Origin: Stromatinia cepivora
Taxonomy: Eukaryota; Ascomycota; Leotiomycetes; Helotiales; Sclerotiniaceae
Reading direction: 5' to 3'
Length of the DNA stretch: 64,000 bases
Assembly (NCBI GenBank): GCA_014898415.1
Contig: RCTD01000024.1
Span: 372,001 to 436,000 of the forward strand
Shown: positions 10,481 to 22,160 of the stretch, piece by piece
Position numbering within the stretch: the first letter of the stretch is position 1
How the letters are laid out: every line of letters starts with the position of its first letter
Translations under genes and position numbers: made by a program
Notes under the pieces: model-generated
The model's database searches: none
The model's input: only the letters and a program-made list of their open reading frames with translations
Told to the model about the DNA's origin: nothing

Positions 10481-13123
10481 CTACCACCTGGGGAATCCTG
10501 CGCCTCCGCCATACATCAGGTTGGGGTTGTACCCACCTTGAGCCTGACCACCAAACAGTCCCTGTCCGACTCCGGCATTGCTCTGTTGTTGATGCTGCAT
10601 TCTCGCCTGCAAGATACTCGGGTCCGCAAGATCGACTAAGCCACCTCCCCCAGAGGAGGAAGTGTTAGCATGTCTGTGCTTCTTTCCCTTCTTCTTCTGC
10701 TTTTGACCGAAGTCATGAAATGCTCCAGTCTGAGGACCGTAGAGCGATGCCAGAAGGTTTGAAGCAGGAGCTGGAGTGGAGGAGGCAGATGGGAACTGTT
10801 GATGAAGAAAATTAGGAAACATGTACTCACGCTTACTTGTATCAAGACCCTGGTTGCCACCAGCACTAGGGCGACCCCTTAGCATTTCACGAAGCATCTC
10901 ATTACCATTCTCCTTGTTGGCATTTCCGAAGGCCGAACCACCACCCATCGAGTTACCAAATACATGACCTTGACCAAACATACCTCCACCGATTGGAGGA
11001 GTGTTAGACTTCAGACCTGACAATCCTGGAGGGGCTGGGATTGAAGAGTTGAAAGACTGAAATCCTTGTTGAGGATGACTTGAAGGAGGAGGCATCATTG
11101 AAGCTTGCTGTTGCATCATTTTACTATTGGCAGAAGGCTTAATGGAAGATGGTCCAGCGGCACCATCCATAGCAAAGCTGTATCGAGAAGATTGTCTGTT
11201 GTGACCTTGCTGCTGAAAGAGCGCTGTATTCTGATTCAACGGATTTCCAAGTCCACCAGGAGAAGAAATATGGTCCATGAAGCTTGATGGAACACCTGAT
11301 GGTGACTTGAACATTGAAAGTTGTGACTGCTGCAATGGAGTGAGAGATCGTCCATTAATAGAACTCAAATTGCTAATATTCTGGGGATAGTTCTGTTGTT
11401 GCCCAAGACTTGGGCCAAATGGACCAGTGGTAGAGCCTCGTTGAATCGGCAGTTGCGAACTTTGACGACGTTGGAATCCAGGAGGTTGATTAATCTCGCG
11501 CCCATTATCTTCGGGCTCACCACCTAATTGCAGACTACCACTTTCCGGTTCTTGTTCCTCCACGGGTTCAGGTACCGATTGAACATCAGCTTGCGATTCC
11601 TGCTCCATGTGTAAACGTTCCTCCTCCTGTTGCTGCTCGCGCATTAAACGGCGTTTCTCTCCACCATGGTCATCAAAGAGTGGTGGGAATGATGCGAGGT
11701 CGTCCTCGTGAATTTTAGGACCATCCCAACTAAGCACATCAGAATTGATCGACCTAAGGAGTTCTGCACCAAGGTGCTCCTCCACAGGATGAGACACATC
11801 TTCAATCAAAGAGCTGGGTTCTGGAGCTTCAATTGGGCTAGCTTCCCCAGACGATTCCTCTTGATCTTCCACAAGCTCAGGAGTTTCCTCCTCGACCGCT
11901 TCAGTTGTAGTAGGAATGGCATTTGAGATAGCAGGACTAGGGGCAGCACCACTAGTGGCATGACTTCCTCTTCTGCTACGTTGCTGCTGTACTCCACGAT
12001 TGGCCCAGTTAGCAGTTGATGGAAGTGCAGGACCGTCTCCACTGTCTGAACCATCTTTACTTGCTTCCCGTGCCATTAGTGGTGCAGCGGCGGCCAGTGG
12101 TTGTGCTTGTTGAATTGGTGGTGCTGCTTGAGCTTGAGTGCGGGACGAAGATGCCTTGGGCGGCAAAGGTCGTTGAGAGTTCACACTATTAATGGACGAC
12201 AAATCTTGTCTAGAATAACTGTCGTCATTGTCGCCTGGTTCGTGTAAGAACATGCATTGCTTGTTTGTGCACACCTCGTTCCGCAGATATGCTGAACAAT
12301 ACTTCGTAGTTCCCAGTTGCGCTCGTAAAATTCGATCACCGTTTGAAGAACCGTTGACCGCTGTTATGCACCGTTCCGCATCTAATTTCGAAGCAAACGT
12401 AACGTAAACTCCAAGAGAACCAGCATTTTGGGCTGACTCATTCTGTTTAGATTTACTGACCACGATCTTGATGATCTTCCCATATTGCCCGAAATACTTC
12501 TCGCCGCGTAAAGTCTGAAGAAGTTCGTCTTCTCGTATGCTTGGACTTAGGCCGACAACATATACCAGATTTTTCTGTACGACTCGTAAACCCGCTAGAT
12601 GCTTTCGATTCAGACTTTCTACTTCTCGCTTTTGGGCTTCTTTTTGTCTTATTTCGGCTTTCTTTTTTGCGTTCTTTTGGACATTGGCTTTAAATTGAGC
12701 AACTCTGTAAAACTTGCGGTCAGCAGGTCAACCTCTTGGAGCTTTCGGAAAACATACTCTTCAGGCGTAACAACTTTCCATTTTATTGTTTTCTCGTCAT
12801 AAGGTCTTCGACAGGCAGGACAGAGGCCGTTGATATTGTTCTTAATGTTGTTGAAGCAGAACTGACATATCTAAGGCGGTGGCGGTTAGCATAAAATCAG
12901 TAGACAGTGGCAATAAAGATTAAATTACCTGGTAACCACAAGGGCATGGTTGGAAGTTCTTGTCTGATAGATCGAATTCTTCAACGCAGAGTGGGCTAGT
13001 GAAATTTGATTAGCAAAGTGTTCACAGAGATATCATTCGCCCAAGCTGAGTAAAATCAGCAAGAGGTATGGGAACGTACCATGTATCTTCATCTTCATCG
13101 ATGAAGCTATCCTGAGGTGCCAT
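10481..13123 (-). CDS. CCR4-NOT complex subunit 4, RING-type E3 ubiquitin ligase (NOT4/MOT2)
   Basis: Four exons: 13080-13123, 12929-12995, 12758-12870 and 10481-12704, joined in phase to 815 residues. Intron borders are canonical. Order of domains: a C4C4-type RING (CPLC...CPCGYQICQFC...CPACRR, about residues 15-60) split by two introns; a basic helical linker; an RRM beginning at NLVYVVGL (about 110-195); a CCCH zinc finger (YCSAYLRNEVCTNKQCMFLH, about 200-220); then a long Gln/Ser/Pro-rich region ending KKKGKKHRHAN...GFPRW. NOT4 ubiquitinates stalled or faulty translation products and is part of the CCR4-NOT deadenylase. The 53-nt intron at 12705-12757 is certain from phase and from the family sequence TPEEVAQFKA across it. 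A strong donor inside the last exon (GTAAGC at 10836) may direct splicing to the tail at 9894. Confidence 0.93.
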
Positions 13124-13602
13124 TTCTAAGATTTAAGATGTGGGATGGAAAAACGGGACGAAATTCGAGGAAAGTATGAATTTGGTACCGATATGCAGCG
13201 GTGTTGTGGCGCGCAAATGAATACAGCGCGGTGTTAAGTGTTTGGAGTATTTTTAAATTATTAATACTCTAGATGTAAGAGTGGTATTTTTCAGTATCGA
13301 TAATGTAGAATTCTATGCAATGTAATGGTATTGTTGTGAAGTAGAAAAAGGAATCAATTAGATGAGTGAGGTAGGAACTTCTTCGAGGGTCATAAGTGAG
13401 AGTAAAAAGTCATGTTCACTCTTGGTTTGTGCTAGAAACTCGGTTATGTAAGCGTGGAAGCTGTATGGATGATTCGATTCCATTGTTTAACCTCAGGCAG
13501 AATATCTAATCTCCCAGGATCATCAAGCACCCAATCTGAATATCATCATCAATGAATTCCTAATCTCTGCAATTGGACTTCACACGATTAAAAAACTTTA
13601 AG
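13124..13602. promoter_or_regulatory. Divergent promoter region between NOT4 and complex I 30-kDa subunit
   Basis: The two start codons point away from each other across 479 bp with no coding sequence, so both promoters should lie here. No specific factor site is defensible from sequence alone. Confidence 0.6.
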
Positions 13603-14633
13603 ATGGCGATGAGGGTTTCGAATAGTCGGGCTTTGGCTTCCGCCATCAGATCTACAAAGAATTCTTTAGGTCAACCCAAGAAGTTCAATGTTCGAAGCTT
13701 TGCCTCCACGCAACATGCCCGAGTTGTTGTTTCCCCCGATACTCCCAACATGCGACATGCTCAGAGATCTCCAGATGTTCCAGGAGGACTCCGTGCTCCA
13801 CCTGTGAATCCTGCAGACAAATATGCAGCAAAAGCAGATGATATGCACAGATATGGATCATGGCTCATGGGGTGCCTTCCAAAATACATTCAACAATTCT
13901 CAGTATGGAAGGACGAGCTTGTTATATACATTTCTCCATCTGGAGTTATTCCTGTATTTTCATTCCTCAAATGTGAGAAAGCTTGTCTCGGAAGCGTGCC
14001 ATTCTCCTTGACCAACTTTCCAATATTAAATTTCCGAGAATGCTAATCATACTCAGATAATACTGCCGCAGAATTTACTCAAGTCTCAGACATAACTGCT
14101 GTTGACTTCCCCACCCGCGACCAACGCTTCGAAATCGTCTACAACCTTCTCTCCGTGCGTCACAACTCCCGCATTCGCATTAAGACCTACGCCGATGAGG
14201 CTTCTCCCATTCCCAGCATCTGCAGTCTTTATGACGGCGCCAACTGGTATGAGCGCGAAGTCTACGATCTCTTTGGAGTTTTCTTTGTTGGTCACCCGGA
14301 TCTCCGTCGCATCATGACAGACTATGGATTTGATGGCCATCCATTACGAAAGGATTTCCCTTTGACGGGATACACGGAGATTAGATATGATGAGGAGAAG
14401 AAACGTATTGTGGTTGAACCATTAGAGTTGACTCAAGCATTCAGAAACTTTGAGGGCGGAACTGCTGCATGGGAGGTACGTCCATCTTTCTCTATTTCAT
14501 TCCTTGCCTTTGAAATTTGAGAAACAATGTTAACATTAAATAGCAAGTCGGCCCTGGTGTTGACAGGAAGCCCACCACGTTCAAGCTTCCTACACCTAAG
14601 CCAGAGGAAAAGAAGGAGGAACCAAAGAAATAG
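13603..14633 (+). CDS. NADH:ubiquinone oxidoreductase 30-kDa subunit (NDUFS3/NuoC family), mitochondrial
   Basis: Three exons: 13603-13972, 14057-14475 and 14544-14633, giving 292 residues. Introns are 84 and 68 nt with GTGAGA/TCAG and GTACGT/ATAG borders. The first roughly 40 residues are Arg/Ser-rich and lack acidic residues, as in a mitochondrial presequence. The core carries the NuoC signature ([21 protein letters not shown]) and the block [19 protein letters not shown], with a Lys/Glu/Pro-rich tail ([12 protein letters not shown]). This is a core hydrophilic-arm subunit of respiratory complex I in the mitochondrial matrix, close to the quinone site. Length matches fungal 30-31 kDa subunits. 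I chose ATG 13603 because it begins the presequence; a second in-frame Met follows two codons later. Confidence 0.95.
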
Positions 14634-15799
14634 ATTCGAAAAGTCTATTGTACATAAAATGCAAACATATTTTATATCCATACAAATGTCGGTACACAAT
14701 GCCAGAATATCGCTACACTGCCGGAATGATATTGGATTGCGTTAACACGAAAGTCCCCTACAATTCAGCCATTACCTTACTACATACATGTCAAGATATT
14801 TATTCGTGCAAGTTGACACACTTGCCTTTTATTCCACTAGCGGAATGCGAGTGCAGCCTAAATTTCCTTTTCTCTGTCAAAAGAGACAAAGATACCCATG
14901 GTCCTTCTGATGCAACCAACTGGTTCCGAACATCTCTCTCATTGATATATTCGCCCCAAGCTACCGTCATCTCAAGTACCAAGTAATCGTCGAGTACGAC
15001 ATATCCCTTCTTCATCGGCAAAAACAACGGCCGGTCTGATCATTCGCCATTCTGAATTGTATTGGACACTGGAAATGCTTAAGTTGTTCCCTATCTTTTG
15101 AGGCATTGAGAATTATCAGTTAGAATATAATATTTTTGATTGTTATCTCATATATCTGAAACTAGAACTATATTAGTACGTAGTATTATAAATAGTCTAA
15201 TCTATAAAAATGAAACAAAAGAATAAATAAGATTTTTAAAATCTTTTTTAAATAAAATTCAAAAATGGAATCAAAGAACTATTAATAAATCAATAATAAT
15301 TTTATATTATTTTTGGATTTAATTTTATTTACAATTTTATATATAGTTTATTATATATATAATTATTTTTTAATCATTATTTGTTTACTATCTCTTCATT
15401 CACTTGGTTTCTCTTCTAGATAGTCAGTTATGAAGAATTGAATCCATATAGTTATTGTCTTATTGAGTGTTTTGCACTTGTCTTTATGATATTAGTTCTG
15501 GAAACCACAGATTTTACCAACAGTAATGCTTTGATTGGCATCAATTAGGGCTAAAAAATGAGCTTGATCTCTAACATTCACTGCATCTATAGTGAACATC
15601 CTCATTTAACTGTATGCTATATTCCCAGATAGCATCACCACTCATAGAAACTGCTAAGTGCTCCATCATCTAGCCGTCCTACATATTCCTGGACTGATAA
15701 AGGACAAACAAATAAACAAACAAGTAAAACATGGCGTACCCCATGATTGTAATTGATGGTTGCCAAAAACAATAAGGAAAATGTGCCCCGCCGTCTTGG
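14634..15799. other. Intergenic region with an AT-rich island
   Basis: No gene is visible. About 15120-15400 is very AT-rich and made of short A/T runs, like a decayed repeat. The rest has ordinary composition. It marks the passage from the conserved left block to the decayed accessory block. Confidence 0.5.
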
Positions 15800-16857
15800 T
15801 CAAGTATGAGCATAATCTGCAGCCCAGCTTTTTAAAAAGATTGAGGTTTCTTCAGCAACTACCTCAGTTGGTGCACCACTCGCATAACGCTGAAATCCAT
15901 ACCGCAAAACAGTGCCCAGCTTAGCTGCTAACTCTGCACGAATACGTAGATTTGCTTCAGCTCCGGAGAGAGCATAGAACTCGGTCCAGAAAGCTTCAGT
16001 CAGCTTATTCCGACAGCTATAATCGTGCCAGCCCTCCAAGTTCATGTAGCCTGTCGTGAGGCGAAGTATGTCCAGCTCAATACCAAAAGGTAAAATGGTT
16101 GCAAGAGACCAGTCAACTATTGCCGTGATTTCAAACGTCTCCTCATTGACAAGAATATTAGTCAAGGAGAGGTCGCCGTGTGTAAGGACTTGAGGGTAGT
16201 CTGGGCTGAAGAGAATCGGTACGGTGAGTTCTAACTCAGCTATGAATGAGCTTGAGAGTACAGTGGGTGACTGCCGGAGGTTTGACAATCTACGAAGCAT
16301 GGCAGCTTTTTGTTGGGCCAATACTTTGGTATCGATGGATTGTTGGTTGCGCCAACATCTTGCGAAGTAGCTATGAATATCAGTATCGGTCCATACATGG
16401 AGCTGAGAGTGAATGCTAACTTAGCTAGACTATTGATGAATTTAATATGCTTAACCTCATCATATGTATTCATGGTAGCCTGACAACTAAGAGCCTCGAG
16501 GCAGGAAATGCCGGGTAAAAAAGGCATAATGAAAACAGCTAGTGGTTGATCTCCGATTGTACCACAATATCTTGCCTCAGGCACCAATTAGCCATAGATT
16601 TCTCTCGCAAGCTCAATCGTATTGCTATCAAGCCAAGAGTCTGGAAGACGGAAGGATACAATCTGGCCCTTTCCACCCGTCTGGCCACCCGTGCAAAGGA
16701 TGGTATAGCTTAATGAGCCCTGGATACCAACTAGCTGGATAGATGAAGCACCGGTGTGAGACATAGCGATTTCATTGCATTGCGCTTGGCTTGGAGATTC
16801 ACAATCCTGGAAAAACTTGTTTATAGACTCTTGAGCCCATTGTGCAATATCCATCAT
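15800..16857 (-). pseudogene. APH-fold phosphotransferase-like gene, interrupted by an in-frame stop
   Basis: A minus-strand reading runs from ATG 16857 to a stop at 15800, with one 50-nt intron (16371-16420, GTTAGC/CATAG). The catalytic loop LTHGDLSLTNIL and the metal-site IVDWSLA of the aminoglycoside-phosphotransferase/choline-kinase fold are intact near the C-terminal end, as is the hinge-side PFLPGISCLEAL. A TAA at 16588-16590 interrupts the N-lobe, between EIYG and LVPEARY, with no splice sites to remove it. Fungal genomes hold many such kinase-like genes of unknown substrate. A CAA-to-TAA change would explain the stop. If a downstream ATG were used the protein would lack the nucleotide-binding N-lobe. 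Confidence 0.75.
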
Positions 16858-18739
16858 CAAGGACTGCCCGGAGGCGTGAAAGCGCAAAGAAACGTCAAAG
16901 TGATAAATAAGATGTGTTACAGAGCATAACAATTTGTGATGGCTATAGATGTCATCTCTGCTTTTCCTTATAGGATCACAAGTTGGAAATTTCAAGCAGA
17001 AGTTGATGGGATTGTTTCTTGCAAGGATGGAACAGTTCATGCGGCGAAAAAGGATGGCAAACATCAAGTCTTCGTCGACTCCAAGCCACTTCCAAAAGTT
17101 GACACTATTATTGTGGCTCTTCGTGAACAGGGTATTCTTGCTTGAATTGCGCCGAAGAAAACGCCTGTGGTGTAATTGCTAATTACAACATCGCAAACAA
17201 GCCATGGCTAAATTTACAGCTCTGTTCGGGAATTGATTAACTCATATTCCATCAGGGGTATCATAATGTCATCAATGATTCAAGATGATTGATTGATTAA
17301 TAAATCTTTTCGATTTTTTTTATATTGATTTTTTTATTAAAAATGATGATATTTTCGCGATATCGATAGATATCGATTCTTAATCTTCGAAAAAGAAATA
17401 TATATATTTCTATAATAAAGATCCGATTTAAATAAAAATAGATCTTTCGAAATTTTAATTTTAGTTTTTTGATATTCTCTCGAAGCTGTATATAAATTTT
17501 TTTAAAATTAATTAATACTTTAATTTATTGAATTCAGTTCGAAAAAAAATATTTTTCTTGGAAAAAATAAAAGAGGAAATTAAACAAATTATAAAGCTTC
17601 GTTTTTGCTCAATTCGGACTAGTTTCGTATGATCTTCAAATATTGAGAGTCTGGTTTTTTGACTTTTGCTTAACAAATATGTGTATATGATGTTCTTCCT
17701 ATATAAATTTGGGGTCCTTCCAGGAAGTATTTTAAGGTTCCTTAGAGTGCTGTGCCTTGGGAACAATTCAGTGAGGGCGTCAAGAGGATTGAGAACTTTT
17801 TTATTAAACGTAGCTTAGCATAGTACTTCGTTAGAGTAAAGATACTTTCATGTACGCTGAATGCAGTTAGTTCGGTTCATTTAACCACTCAATCATATTC
17901 CACTACCGATGACAATAGGAGGTTACATAGCAACGGTTCGCAGTCATGGTGTTGTATATCAGGGCATGCTATGAGATCCATAATGTTGATTGCAGTTATT
18001 CAATTAAGACTTAGTTCTAACTCCATGATTAAAGCGCAGCTCTTGATGTAAATTGAAAGCGTTGCTTTTGCTATGCTCCGACCCCCCTACACGCGCACAA
18101 AAGGGGATCTATTGAGGTGATGCTGGAATCACATGATTCAAATATCACGCTTGGGTACTACCCACAGAGCCTGAAACCCAAATAAAAAATGATATTATAA
18201 TAAAAACTAGAACGGTGTGCGTATTATAATATTGATACATGCAAGAGCTTTGTTTACCATTTCCTGCGTGTACCGTGACGATCGATCCCAACATAGTATG
18301 TAAAACCTTCGCAACTAAAAACAGATAGCAGAACAAAACATAACATAACATCATGAGCACACTCCATGAGAACGCACACAACGAGCTCTTCTCAACGATT
18401 TGACGTAATGTATGGTGTGTATGAGGACCTTGACGCTTAACGTCACGTCACATCACATCACACCATATCGAATACGCTACATGGAACTAGAGTTATTAGA
18501 CAAACTTCCTTCGGATAGCCAAGTCTAACTTTGGGTTCTCGTTATTTTCAATTAGTCATCACTTTGAGGACAAAGAAAGCTTCGGTCGTTCTGAATTGAA
18601 CATTGTAATTTGGCAAACTCATAAGCTAATCTACTGATTTCAGTTCTCCACACTTCTCAAACTAGACCGCATCATTTCGATCTTTCCTTCCGCGCAGAAC
18701 CGCAGGAGAGAAGCAAAAGTGGCATCAGGATTTCATCAG
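16858..18739. other. Long non-coding stretch with RIP-like AT-rich DNA
   Basis: No gene is supported. About 17260-17560 is very AT-rich with repeated ATCGAT/TCGA words, like a decayed repeat. A short plus-strand frame at 16936-17145 has a protein-like end but no recognisable family. From 17700 to 18740 I see only unstructured sequence. Confidence 0.45.
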
Positions 18740-19700
18740 TCATTTCGCCTCCGCAGCAGCAGCAGCATTTGCTGCGTCTTCTTCTTCACCCTTCTTCACT
18801 TGCAATGCCAGTGTCCTCTTCACTGCATCCCTCTCTCCAATCCGATCATGCTAGGCCTTGACATTTGGATATGGCGTCCACACATCATCTGGAGTTGACT
18901 GCAGGGTGTATGGAAGTGTGTTGTTCCACATGAAGAACGAGAGATCGGCATACGTAATCCTATCTCCGACGAGCCAAGATTTACCTTCAAGGGAAGAGTT
19001 GAGAACACCTAGAATACGGTGTACTTGAGCGTTGTAGCGCTCAATTGCGGCAGTTATCTTGGGCTCAGGTTGGAAGATGTTGAACCTGATAGGAGGAAAC
19101 GCGAATGTCAGTTCCTTTTCTTGCTGTAAGGCGACGAGTGAAAGCAAGAATGTGATTGAAAATTTGAAAAACTACTTACAAACCTGCTTGTCCGAAGAAC
19201 GAGCCTTGTTGTGCCATCTAGAACATCAACCAAGTGTTCAACTCATGCTTCTGCTTGGTGGCGTAGGTGAGTTTCTTGTCGGTATCATACTCATCGATGA
19301 GATATAGGATAATGGAACCTGATTCCCAGACGGTGACATCGGTGTTGGGATCATGAATTGCTTGTTTGGTCAGGCTATATATCAGACGAAAAATGGTCTC
19401 AAGATGGAGTACCTGGGACTTTGCTACAAGGGTTGATTTTATTGTAGTCTTCACCAAAGATCTCTGGCCATGATAGAAGCTTGGCTGGATATGGAATGCC
19501 TAACTTTTCCAAGATGAGAATAGGCTGGATGGCGGTCAGTTTCTTGAGAGATGGTGAGATCGTACTAGATTACCTTATAGGGATTTGGGCTTTTTGCTGT
19601 TCATCGATTAGTGCTAAAACTGAAGTGTGTGTAGGACTGATAGAAACCTACCCGCAATTTAAACCGTGATAGGCTTGAGAGAACTATGAGAAGATGCCAT
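18740..19700 (-). pseudogene. Ure2-type glutathione S-transferase, several nonsense mutations
   Basis: Exon pieces of a fungal Ure2/GTT-like GST can be followed from ATG 19700 to a stop at 18740, with plausible introns at the family positions. Visible blocks: N-terminal thioredoxin-fold pieces (NPYK, ILEKLGIPY, DPNTDVTVWESGSIILYL), then the all-alpha C-domain (FNIFQPEPKITAAIERYN, WLVGDRITYADLSFFMWN) and a basic/acidic tail ending AAAAAEAK. In-frame stops lie at 19659-19661, 19218-19220 (TAG after WLMF, before MAQQG) and 18851-18853 (TAG after NVKA, before HDRIGERD). The last two can each arise from Gln CAG or Trp TGG codons by one CpA-to-TpA change. The gene would have conjugated glutathione to electrophiles. 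It is not translatable as it stands. Confidence 0.85.
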
Positions 19701-20758
19701 GATGATAAAGAGACAACAGTTTGAACTGAGAAAGCACTAGAAAAGCTATGTTGTAGAATTTGAAGCAGAATATAGGAATTTTGTTTTCGAGAATCTAGTA
19801 TGCAGCAAAGAAACCGAAAACCTAGGTTTTGTACCGAAAGATGGTGGGGGCTGATTACTTAGCCCCAATCTTTCTGTCACATAATGCCTAATTTGAAATA
19901 TAACGCATGAACACCGCCGCATACTACCGTGGGCTGTGACCTTCTATTCTTTACGGTGTTGGAACCTAAATAGGTCAACGCTACATGCGTGTAGGGTACC
20001 TCCTCCTCATGGGTATATTTCTGCGATTTGATATGAATTTTGATATAGTAGCAGTGGCAGGAATCAAAGATCAGTATAAAACTGTTTTGCATATATATGT
20101 ACCAATCACGCGAAAAGGATCTTGGAGAAGATGTAGATGCATAACATGTGCCGCATAGATGCTTGCAGCTACGTAAATCGAGCTAACTTGTTGAGGTGAA
20201 TGATCCGTCCTCATTGTTGGTGACCAACAATTACCAAATATTGACCGTAAAAGTGTAACCAACTGCATAGAACTATCTACGGAGGTTTCTTTCCAGTCGC
20301 TATTACAATCCACAACGATGTCGGCACCATACAGAAGCACCGTAGACTCGTAGTTCATCTGATCTTTTACTAATAATATCATTGTATTATATACTGATTT
20401 ATTGCATATTGACCTTCCATGCAGAAATCAATAGTATCAAGTACCGCAGTCTTTTTTTAGCTGCATAATATGTACGTACTATCATCAAAACGCAGTGCTT
20501 AATGCTCATGTGACTTTTACCTAATTATAACTCCCACTTCATCGAAGTTATAGGGCCTGCGCATCCACGCAGAGGGCTTTTGAATGATATTTCTATAAGC
20601 CAATAATACTTCCCCCTCCCAATTACAGGAAAACGCGTTTCACAAGGCTTTGTACTCCAAGATAAAATAGAAAAGAGCATTATCCTAATTCACCATCAAA
20701 AAAGACCATACCAAGTACTATCACGTTCCGTTGTGCATCACATTCGGGAAGCAGATAC
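19701..20758. other. Intergenic DNA
   Basis: No coding sequence or RNA gene is recognisable. Composition is ordinary to slightly AT-rich. Open frames on the minus strand (19877-20092, 20071-20382) have no family features. Confidence 0.4.
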
Positions 20759-22160
20759 TCATGCAGTATCTGTCAGAAAGTCCAGCAAGATTCCAAACGA
20801 TTCTGATGCACTATAGTGAAGGTTGACGTTGTGGCCGGTGTTTTCAACTGTGTAGGTCGTTGAATGGGGAGATGCGTTGGGAAAGAAGTATGGTCAGTAG
20901 GTTGACGTGGTGTTCTTAGCATTGCAATTACCTTGACAGTAGAACCAATCCTCATTGCCGTTAAGAATAATTACAGGCCCTGTAAATCCAGTGGCGGGTA
21001 CTTATGCCGCACCCAAGGTAAAGGTTTCGCCCAAAGCATTTGTTTGCCGGGCAGCAAGTTGCTTTTCCAAAACTAAATGAGAGGCCAGATTAGTCTAAGA
21101 TCACACGATAGAGGAGATTAAGGAGATTTTGAACGTGGTATGTACATAATGGTCTCGTCATAGCCGGGGTAGTGGAAAAATGCAAACTGTATAAGCTTGT
21201 GGGGTGCTTGATTCCGTGATATACCCGTTCGCAAGGCTGGAAAATTGTGGTAAATCGATAGTGTTAGCGATCTGTGATGCTTGGGAAGCGACACCAATAG
21301 GGACTCCTCCTTGGAAACCCGAATGACCTGTAAGTGCCAGTGCAGTAAAGTCACTAGGATAATTGGCAGAGATGCCCTGGGTGAGAGCAGATCCCAGAGA
21401 GTGGCCGACACCAATTGCATAGTCAAATGTTACCCCCCCCCCGTAACTTCCAGCTTTCAAACCTGAGATAAGTGCGTGGGCAAGTTCAACTTGGGTGGCC
21501 AATTGAACGACCTGGATAGGATCAGGATGCCGCGATAGTCCTGTACCTAATCGGTCGTACGAGAAAGTTGCATATCCTCTTGCGGCAGCGGCATCAACAT
21601 AGCTGTAGTCGGTAGCAAAGTCCCAGTATGTGTAATCAGTAGTACCGCCATGAGTCAGGAACTGAACTGTCTTAATGCTTTCAACCGTAGCATTTATATA
21701 TAGGCACGCAAAGCTTCGAATAAATGGTGTAAGTGGCCGAGATTGATGTCTTTCCACCAACGAGGCCCGCCGCCACCGTGCTATCAAGAGCGAAGAGGCT
21801 TATGAGAAGGGATGTTAATTGAGTGTTGTTCGTAGGACCATCGTAGAGTATTTCTGTCGTTGTAGCTTGAACCGGAACATCGAGGTAGCCTGTCACACAC
21901 ACTGCATTTTGAGCTGCAGAATAAGAAAGGCTAGGCGAGGAAAAGCCATGTGTGCTAAGTATACTACTATTTTTGGGCGTTGCGGAAGCAAAGGATAAGT
22001 CTTGAGAGAATGAGAGCTGGGCTAGGGACATAAAACCGAGAAGGCCACGCATCTTGGAAGACAGATCTGTACCGTTGAATATCGGTTGACTTCTTGCCAC
22101 TGGTAAATAAACACCAACTGTTATAATGATAGTTATACAGCTTTTCAGAACGCGAAACAT
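20759..22160 (-). pseudogene. Secreted alpha/beta hydrolase, frameshifted and with nonsense codons
   Basis: From ATG 22160 the product begins with a hydrophobic signal-like segment (CITIIITVGVYLPVARSQP). It continues through the fungal alpha/beta-hydrolase frame: VQFLTHGG, YWDFATDYSY, YDRLGTGLS, the nucleophile elbow GVGHSLGSAL with Ser, and a late GHNVNLHYS block carrying the likely catalytic His. The frame is lost near 21690 (between ISATY and NATVES) and again near 21170 (between QAYTV and the FHYPGYDE block). In-frame stops stand at 21002-21004 and 20894-20896. The true stop is at 20759. Family members are secreted or vacuolar hydrolases of unknown substrate. Four independent lesions make sequencing error unlikely. 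Confidence 0.8.

Noticed and set aside
10796..10836. Possible 41-nt intron in NOT4 (GTAAGC to CAACAG)
   Set aside because: Removing it shifts the frame into an early stop and loses the conserved Lys-rich end.
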